Of a stretch of 64,000 bases of DNA, positions 57,072 through 64,000 are shown piece after piece. This stretch comes from Allodiplogaster sudhausi. Lineage: Eukaryota; Nematoda; Chromadorea; Rhabditida; Diplogasteridae. Within the stretch, counting starts at the first letter, position 1. Each line of letters starts with the position of its first letter. The stretch is from contig CALZFC010000016.1 in assembly GCA_945643635.1 (NCBI GenBank), positions 4,784,501-4,848,500 of the forward strand, given 5' to 3'. The translations under genes and the position numbers were made by a program. The notes under the pieces were generated by a model. It was not told where the DNA came from and did no database searches. It saw only the letters and a program-made list of their open reading frames with translations.

Positions 57072-57494
57072 TTTTTTTCCCTTTTTGTATAAGTGCATTT
57101 TCGAATGTTTAATGAACATCATTTGCTTCTCTAGCATTATCAGAAAGATAATGCACTTTGCAAATGAAACCATTCTTTAAATTTAAATTATCCGAATGTA
57201 TGCATATTTGTATGTATGTATGTACTATATATTCTTTTTTTTTTTAAATTCAAACTTTAAAAAGAGTATTAAAAATAGTTCTACATTATCAACATATGTG
57301 ATGTTATTTATCTGGAGGTACCTTGTGAACTGGCAGAAATCCTGGAAGACGTCTAGGGATGCAGGAATGGGTTCTGCAAGACGCAGACTGCACAAATCGC
57401 TAGATCTTCTTCTCGCCAGTGAATTCCAGTGTTCGCGGATTTACGTATCCACTCTGATCTGCGTTACACACATCAGAGAAAGTACGACTTCATT

Positions 57495-57640
57495 GCCTCA
57501 TTGAATTCCTTGACGAAATCGTCCGCCTTTTGCACCAGTCCGGGACTGTCAATGGTGATTTTCTTTGGTGTGACTCTTGTGAGTCTACGACCAACGATAG
57601 ACTTTTTTCGGCGGGAAATCCAGGATGAATACCATTTTTA
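57495..57640 (-). CDS. Possible small coding exon in the centre of I3
   Basis: Minus-strand frame reading TRVTPKKITIDSPGLVQKAD then DFVKEFNEAMKSYFL and a stop. An in-frame TAA separates it from an upstream MDASNVKSSHGDEGG. Amphipathic and protein-like, but unrecognised and possibly captured by the element. Confidence 0.3.
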
Positions 57641-58012
57641 GATCTGCTTCCCTCGTCCTCCTTCATCTCCGTGCGAAGACTTTACATTGCTGGCATCCAT
57701 TGTGAGCGTGAAGTACAACAGCCGTCTCTGCATGTATACACTTTTGCATAACAAAAGTTCACACATGTTGATAGATGCTGAAGATTTTCGACTTTTTTTG
57801 TTCAAAACATTTTTAAACTCTGAATTGAAAAAAAACAGAGAAAAAAAAATATAAAACATATGCACATACAAACAAATATGCATACATTCGAATATTTTCA
57901 ATTTAAATAATGGTTGCATTGGCAAAGTGCATTATCTTTCTGATAATGCTAGAAAAGCAAATGATGTTCATTAAACATTCGAAAATGCACTTATACAAAA
58001 AGGGAAAAAAAA

Positions 58013-58083
58013 GTTGTACCGAAGGGGTATCGAACTCGCGCCCAAAAATTTTCAGCCCGGCCCACTATCCACTAGGCCACAAC
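58013..58083 (-). other. tRNA-like sequence in right arm of I3
   Basis: Mirror of 57,001-57,071 with a better B box (gagttcgatacccc). It has the same length and the same pairing ends gttgt/acaac. Confidence 0.45.
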
Positions 58084-58714
58084 TCGTTGTTAAAAATCTT
58101 AAAACAATTTTTAACATCGCTATTTCACAAGCAGCAAAACTTTTATGAAACTTTAAAGGGTTATAACTTTTTTTGTATATCGATTCAGCTGTTTATTTTT
58201 CGATTCCGCATCTTTTTATGACCTCCTTTAACGATGGACGAAAAACTATTAATTTTGGTTTCCAGGGTTTCTGACCATTCCCTGGTTGGGTTAGAATTGG
58301 TGCAGAAACTTCATCAATAACTCAAAATGAACGGAAAATTATGCAGATTACAATGACCATCAAAGATTTGGAGCAAATCTTTGATAGCCACGTTCATTGA
58401 AAAAAAGTTGGAAACTTGGAAAGCTAGAACGATGAGAGTTGGAATTTGTTTTGGCTATCTTATGGAGATATACATACATCTAGCAGTGGTGAAAAACGAC
58501 TTTTGCAATCTCTATATCAACTTTATCGATTTATTTTTACCTATTAAATTCTTGCTACTGTAACATCCGAAGTACAAAATATGCTACGGTAACATCCGAT
58601 GTATTTCCCTCTATCCCCGCTACCAGAATTTTTTTAATTTTTCGAATTTAGATGTACAGAGATATTCCTTAATCCTTTTTAAAATGGTTATCCAATTTGC
58701 CGTAATTGTTGTGT

Positions 58715-58795
58715 GTGCGATGGACAATTGGCCAACTCTCTGGACTTGAGCGCAGCTGTGGATGGTTCGAATCCGGCAAGGAGCATTAAGCAGCA
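58715..58795 (+). other. tRNA-like (SINE-type) promoter motifs
   Basis: A-box-like ttggccaactctctgg and a perfect B box ggttcgaatcc at suitable spacing; flanking acceptor-stem halves do not pair. Possible SINE head. Confidence 0.35.
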
Positions 58796-58963
58796 GCAAC
58801 TACGATTGTCGACTTCAGCCGCCGTAGTAAAGTGTCTCTTTTTTGAGGCGAAAGATGAAGTTACTGACATCAGGCTAATATCTCTGTTCCTCTCTCATCT
58901 ACGGCAACTCTTCTTGTGTATGCCTGTTCCCTTAGAGTTAGCCTGATATGATTTTCTGGCTAG

Positions 58964-59155
58964 CATCAGGCAGCAACATGAGGCGAAGGAGAGACAAAGT
59001 GAGAGAGCATGCATTTTGAGGATACTCTGCTCAACATGAGGCACAGAATCTTGACCCGGTCCGCATTGAGTCAAGATTCTGTGCCTCATGTTGAGCAGAG
59101 TCTCTTCAAAATTCATGCTCTCTCGCTGTCTCTTATTAGCCTCATGTTGCCGGGC
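58964..59155. repeat. Long hairpin with a perfect 32-bp core stem
   Basis: 59,024-59,055 pairs perfectly with 59,070-59,101 around a 14-nt loop (core ctctgctcaacatgaggcac). Imperfect pairing extends outward to about 58,964 and 59,155 (agcaacatgaggc with gcctcatgttgc). No gene overlaps it. Confidence 0.85.
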
Positions 59156-59299
59156 AAAAACCAAATTGTATTGTTTTGCGTTCATTGAGAGAATTAGCAT
59201 AAATCGTTGAGAGAGATCGAGAGAGAGTTTACTTATTGGTCTATCACCCTATCCTCTTACATCGTGTTAATTTTTGTATAAATATGTATACATTAAAGT

Positions 59300-60000
59300 A
59301 GTAAAATCTCAATAAAACATGTTTGGCACCAAGCCAACCGGTGCTGTTTTGCATCCATTTTGAGAGAAAATTGAGAGAAACACATAGAGAGAGACCAAAA
59401 GTTCGCTCTCTCTCTATATGATGGTCTTCTACAGAGAAAGGCGGTTTTTTTGAACTATGTTACATATCACCAGGGCCAGGTTTAAGCTTTGCACATTAAA
59501 AAGAAGTTTCCGCATTCACGGCTAGTAAAATGTCCAGTATCCCTCCTGCTCTCAATTCTTGCTAGTGCTCCGATGGACAATAGAAATGCTTTGTTCGAAA
59601 AATCCGTCGAATGTCGGTTGCATTGAGGGAATCGCTAGATTTTGCCGGTTCCTGAACCGATGTTGCGACTTGCTCAAGTTTGCGTGGGCAGCTGTCTTAA
59701 ATGCTGCCCGTTTTGTTCAGCTGCTGCCGGCTGAACATCGTTTTTATTATGCTCGTTTTATGAGGCTGAATCTATAAAAGTTGTTGCATCTAATTGTAAG
59801 AATTTGTCAATGCCATTAATGGAAGAATTGAGCAGAAGCCGATTAGGAATGTTAAGGTTTAGATTAGAGAGGGAGTGAGTACAAAAAGAGGGTAAGAGAA
59901 AGAAAGAAGAAGCTGGGGAGAGGGGGGGAGGGTTGTAGAAAATAAAGAGACCGAGACAGGAGAGCAGTGCTGCTCATGCACATGAAGCGGTTCTTATATT
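59300..60000. other. No gene recognised
   Basis: A 72-residue plus frame at 59,559-59,777 has no supporting splice or domain evidence. GA-rich near 59,880-59,960. Confidence 0.35.
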
Positions 60001-60023
60001 AGACTGGTGGATATGTACACTCT

Positions 60024-60067
60024 TCTGCATTCTCTCTATCTCGATCTCTCCCCACCCTCTCTCCCCA

Positions 60068-60101
<34 letters not shown>

Positions 60102-60137
60102 CTTTCTCTTCACGTCGCTCTATTTCTCTCCCTCTCC

Positions 60138-60180
<43 letters not shown>

Positions 60181-60199
60181 ACTTTCCTTTATCTTCCCG

Positions 60200-60241
<42 letters not shown>

Positions 60242-60264
60242 ACTTTCCTTTATCTTCCCGTCAC

Positions 60265-60303
<39 letters not shown>
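60024..60303. repeat. (CT)n microsatellite with three higher-order units
   Basis: Pure CT runs separated by nearly identical spacers (tttcactttcctttatcttc then ccgtcactctct), i.e. a tandem of a unit of about 60 bp. Confidence 0.9.
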
Positions 60304-60305
<2 letters not shown>

Positions 60306-60519
60306 GAATAACAAAGACACCAAGAGCAAGGAAGCCTTAATGTTGATATCAGTGTAAACATGAGGCTAAACCTAGTGTTAAAGTGGTTAGCCTCATGTCA
60401 GTACCCTGATGTTTAGCCTCATAAAAGGGACACTTTACTACGGCGGCAGGAGATATACATCTCTACAGTGGTGAAAAACGACTTTTGCACATTAAGCAGG
60501 TGGAAAGGGAGGGAAAGAA

Positions 60520-61310
60520 GAAAGAAGGAGAGAGAGGAGAACGATAAAGAGAGATAGAGAGAGAGAGAGAGAACGAGAGAACGAGAGAGAGAGAGCGGGA
60601 GAAAACGAGAGAGAGAGAGAGAGAGAGAGAAAGATAGAACGAGTGAGAGAGAGGTCCTAAATTCTCGCGCTTTGCAACCTGATTGCCACGAATCAGATAA
60701 ATAAATATTGTGAGTCGACATCGCGTGGCCTCCCATTTTACCCTTAAAACTGCTTGGTTAGCTGTTCTCATTATTCTAGATATTGTTGGGAAGTGTAGGT
60801 GTATGAGAACCTTAATGGTAAGCAGTGCCATAAATCGATAATAATTTTGCTATCTTTTCTTCGGAACACTCCGTCAACTTTAATAATAATCAAGGATTCG
60901 TTCGAAGTTATATAGTATTTTTTTATTGTACTGTCTAATATTTAGCCAATTGGGCTTTAGTCGGTTGCATAGTTATGTATCTGCAGGCCAAAGTAATGCT
61001 TGAAGCTATAGCTAAGAGTCTAAAGCAGCGAATATTTTTTTTCATCGGATAACCGATCTTCTCGCCTGCCGAAAGAGAGATTCAGAATTATGTACAACAG
61101 CCACGCGATGTCGACTCACACTATTTATTTATCTGATTCGTGGCAATCAGGTTGCAAAGCGCGAGAATTTAGGACCTCTCTCTCACTCGTTCTATCTTTC
61201 TCTCTCGCTCTCTCTCTCTCTCTCGTTTTCTCCCGCTCTCTCTCTCTCTCTCTCTCTCGTTCTCTCGTTCTCTCTCTCTCTCTCTATCTCTCTTTATCGT
61301 TCTCCTCTCT
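60520..61310. repeat. Inverted repeat I4 around GA/CT tracts
   Basis: Arms 60,520-60,740 and 61,100-61,310 are inverted copies (caacctgattgccacgaatc with gattcgtggcaatcaggttg). The loop is about 360 bp with no gene. Confidence 0.85.
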
Positions 61311-61483
61311 CTCCTTCTTTCTCTGTATATCCTTCTCTCCCTTTCCATCACAATCACCATTATCCCTCTAATTATCCCTCTACTTCTCTATTTCTCGTTC
61401 ATTTCGAAATCTCGCGAATCCTTCAACAGGGCGAATTCAATCCAACTTTCCTCTTTTATCAGCCTCGCTGAAAGGCTTCCGAC

Positions 61484-61720
61484 TTGTTTATTTATCTCGC
61501 AATTTCTCTTTCTCTGCCTCTCTTTGTCTCTCTCACCCTCTCTCTCTCTTTCTGTCTTACTCTCTTTCTCTCTCTCTCTTTCTCTCTCTCTTTCTCACTT
61601 TTGCTTTCTCTCTCTGATTTCCCCCACACCATGGCTCACACCCAGAGGTGCACGGAGGGTCATCGCAGTGCAAATATGACACTTAGAGAAAAAGTGAAGA
61701 AGACAGTATCCAAAGATTGA
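61484..61720. repeat. CT-rich tract
   Basis: CT microsatellite at about 61,500-61,620; the short frame after it (MAHTQRCTEGHRSANMTL) is not supported as a gene. Confidence 0.7.
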
Positions 61721-62020
61721 CATAAAGGGAATTCGTGCTAACAATAAGAGCCTAATCATTTCAAATATTTCTATTTAGTTGTACCGTATTCACTCGAAAT
61801 CACGGTGCAATAGTGATTTTTGATGCTGCCTAGTGATTTTTAATGCTGCACTAAAATCTTTTAACATGGTGTCCCTTAATTTAGTGTTACCGTTTTTTCA
61901 CGCTCTGCCATTCATGTAATGTCGAAAAACGTGGCACTACACGCACACAGCCCTCACACAGCTCGCACACCCCGCACACAACAGTACACTAAAATGTTAT
62001 CTAAGTGTCGCCTTGACACC

Positions 62021-62458
62021 CCGTGGGTGCTAACGGGCAGAAAAACTTTTGGCCGGCCTGGCCCCTCGGGCTCAAGGACTCGGCCAGCCCGGCCCAATCC
62101 ATTTCCGGACCCTAGAATTTTGGGCCCGCCCGGCCCGGCACGGCCCGTGTGCCCGTTTGAGCCCGATTTTTCAAGAAAAATGCTGGGGAAAAAGTCCGAC
62201 GAGTTTCAAGCTGTTTTGCAATTCAGAATTCTTCATGCTCGTCCTACCTACGAACATCAATTCTAATATATAGAAGAAAGAGTTTTAGGGGATAATGAAC
62301 AAATGAAGAACGTTTTGCACCAAACAACGCCACCAGTTGTCCTGATTAGACGACATTGTGTGGTTATCGGGCCCAATCTGGCTTGCGGGCCGGCCCAACT
62401 TTGTTTGGGTCCGAACCGTGGGGTCCTAGAAAGTTGGGCCGGCCACTTTGCACCTCTG
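62021..62458. mobile_element. Degraded copy of the 45,919 hAT-type element
   Basis: Shares the internal segment from gtgtgcccgtttgagcccga to accaaacaacgccaccagtt with 46,046-46,240, identical where compared. Right end ttgcacctctg; left end eroded (ccgtgggtgctaacgggc). It lacks the internal duplication of the other copy. Confidence 0.75.
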
Positions 62459-62511
62459 CTCACGTCTCCTCGTGCTCTTCGTCTTGGCCAACTGGAAGAT
62501 TCATGCTCACA

Positions 62512-62611
62512 GGCAAGATTGCAGGGAAAGAAACAGCGGGAGTTTTATGTTCTCCGAGCAATGCTTATTCACCTCTTCCATGAAGTAAAGGTCACTGAAG
62601 AAGACGATTGA
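62512..62611 (+). CDS. Possible terminal exon of an unknown gene
   Basis: After acceptor catgctcacag a frame reads RLQGKKQREFYVLRAMLIHL, then FHEVKVTEEDD and a stop. Basic-helical then acidic end. No upstream exon found beyond the adjacent transposon. Confidence 0.25.
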
Positions 62612-62619
62612 TTTGAAAT

Positions 62620-63440
62620 GACTGATGACAAGGCAAAACTTTGTTTGTGAAATGATGAATATATTTGAAGGCTGCATACTACAGAATATTTCTTTGATTA
62701 GTGTATGACTAAAATATTACTGATATGGAGAAGTCTAGAAATTATAGGAACGCAACATTCCATTTATCAGCCGGATAAAAATCTGATGCCGCAATATGAT
62801 ATCTCTTCAACTTAAAAGCGCCTGCCACGGAAATATTGAGAAACTTCTCCAAGCTTACAAGTCATATTTTCAGAATGCAAATTCTTAAGAAGATTTGTTG
62901 CTATTCTTCAATTAAGAAATTAAAATAATACTGACATATTTTAAGATATCGTTTTATTTTAGTCTCGCACTTCTTGTTGAGTGTGGAAAAAGTAGTGCTT
63001 TCATTCCAATACAACACCGAAATAAACAACTAGATTGATTGGGAGCTACTGTGAGAAGGTTCCAATTTATTTATGGAATTTTGAATAAATAAATATGAAA
63101 TAAACTTGAGAAACACGTCTCTAATACCGGGTCTAAATATTGCTCACCATCAGCAAATTGTTTTTACAAACACAAGTCAGCAACTACTTGGATGGCTTGC
63201 TCTGTTCTCTCTCTCTTTCTCTCTCTCTATCAAAATTTCACGTCGAGCGGAGAAAGTTTGTATGACTCAGATTCATAGACGCCCTGCGTGACATTTCTTA
63301 TCCTTGCCGAGAGTTGAAAGTCTCCTACATCTTGCCGAGACCGAAAGCGCCACAGAACACCGCCTACCGAAGGAATTGTAAACATAGCGGACGTGGATAT
63401 ATATATATATATATATATAATTGGAAGTGTGATTGGAGCT
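62620..63440. other. No gene recognised; (TA)n at 63,399-63,418
   Basis: AT-rich sequence with a short CT run near 63,205 and a TA run at 63,399-63,418. Confidence 0.45.
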
Positions 63441-64000
63441 CAATCTTTTAATATAGACAAAACAGGCGGTTTACTCGCGCTAGTCAGCGATGTCTACTTG
63501 ACAATTGGCAATTCCGTGATGACTTCGAAACTTCTAGTATAGTTAAAATCGGATTGGTGAATTGAATATTATTGCTCGTTATATATTATACAATGCTCAT
63601 CTATGCTAGAATTGTTAAAGCCTTCATGCCTGACACAAAGGCGAGAGAGTATGCGTTTTAGAGAGGCTAAGAAAATTCAAAAAGATTACTGACGTGTTTC
63701 GTGCTCCTTTAAAGATTCCCCTGTGATTTCTTGCTCTCATTCTCGTGTGCTATTTCGCAGGTCGCACAAACCCGCTGCTTGAAAAAATAAATTAAGAAGG
63801 CTTTAACAATTCTAGAACAAATCAATAAATTACCGTAGATGATCATTTTATAATATATAACGCGCAATATTCAATTTACCAATCCGATTTTAACTATACT
63901 AGAGGAGTTTGAAGAGGATAATTCTTATCATGGAACTGCCAATTGCCAAGTAGATATCGCTGACTTGGGCGAGTAACCCGCCTGTTTTGTCTCATTGCGC
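63440..64000. repeat. Dispersed repeat R (copy 3), palindromic, cut by window end
   Basis: Left arm 63,457-63,620 and right arm about 63,785-64,000 are inverted. The centre again has attgttaaagcctt / aaggctttaacaat ends (63,608-63,813) but a different interior (catgcctgacacaaaggcga). Confidence 0.75.

Larger units (their letters stand above)
56795..58290. repeat. Inverted-repeat element I3, CCAGGGAATGGTCAG ends
   Basis: Arms about 56,800-57,290 and 57,780-58,285 are inverted copies. Ends are ccagggaatggtcaggaacc and the inverted ggtttctgaccattccctgg, the same ends as the 90-bp hairpin at 45,545. Each arm contains one tRNA-like sequence. The unique centre holds a possible coding scrap (57,495-57,640). 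Confidence 0.8.

Noticed and set aside
60007..60357. CT-rich Leu/Ser/Phe frames, also at 60,419-60,831 and 61,090-61,371
   Set aside because: Microsatellite translations.
62049..62273. Coding frames rich in Arg/Pro/Gly across 62,049-62,611, also 45,830-46,736
   Set aside because: Translations of GGCC-rich transposon ends shared by two non-autonomous elements.

Overview
The window is eukaryotic nuclear DNA, and the evidence points to a free-living-type nematode. It holds short spliced exons with GT-AG introns of tens to hundreds of bases. It also holds a nematode transthyretin-like (TTR, PF01060) gene, Str/Srd-type seven-transmembrane chemoreceptors, a short IR-like ionotropic receptor family, a small secreted thrombospondin-type protein and possible trans-splice acceptors (tttcag) just before start codons. 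I cannot name the species; a rhabditid or diplogastrid is a guess. There is no prokaryotic gene, rRNA, convincing functional tRNA or CRISPR array.

Layout. 1-10,020: an old inverted duplication whose arms (about 1-3,180 and 6,590-10,020) both carry the 3' half of an IR-like receptor gene. The right-arm gene continues to its 5' end at 12,502. A secreted thrombospondin-type gene (4,820-5,695) and a decayed copy of a small secreted-peptide gene lie between the arms. 13,572-16,148: a nine-exon minus-strand gene for a 209-residue protein with a mitochondrial-type N-terminus. 16,068-27,667: two nearly perfect palindromes that abut exactly (16,068-23,977 and 23,978-27,667). They carry the first coding exon of the preceding gene, a 49-residue secreted-peptide gene and scrambled modules of a Cys/Thr-rich extracellular protein. 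The less disturbed part of that protein gene follows at 27,545-29,790. 31,817-33,387: a TTR-like gene with a MITE in its first intron. 34,684-37,546: a complete second IR-like receptor gene on the plus strand.

38,600-48,400: another old inverted duplication holding two copies of one 7TM chemoreceptor, both broken by different lesions. Between them are an intact five-exon gene of unknown function (42,315-43,523) and a TTR fragment. The minus copy is cut by a cluster of non-autonomous elements, including an hAT-type element with a clean 8-bp target duplication. 48,400-64,000: mostly repeats (palindromic elements, CT/GA microsatellites, GGCC-rich elements, tRNA-derived sequences) with one IR-like 3' fragment and some weak exon candidates.

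The unifying theme is an accessory, environment-facing region (chemoreceptors and secreted proteins) reshaped repeatedly by inverted duplication at several ages, with transposon insertions marking relative time. Exon coordinates were worked out by hand from splice signals, reading phase and comparison between copies inside the window. No database search was possible.
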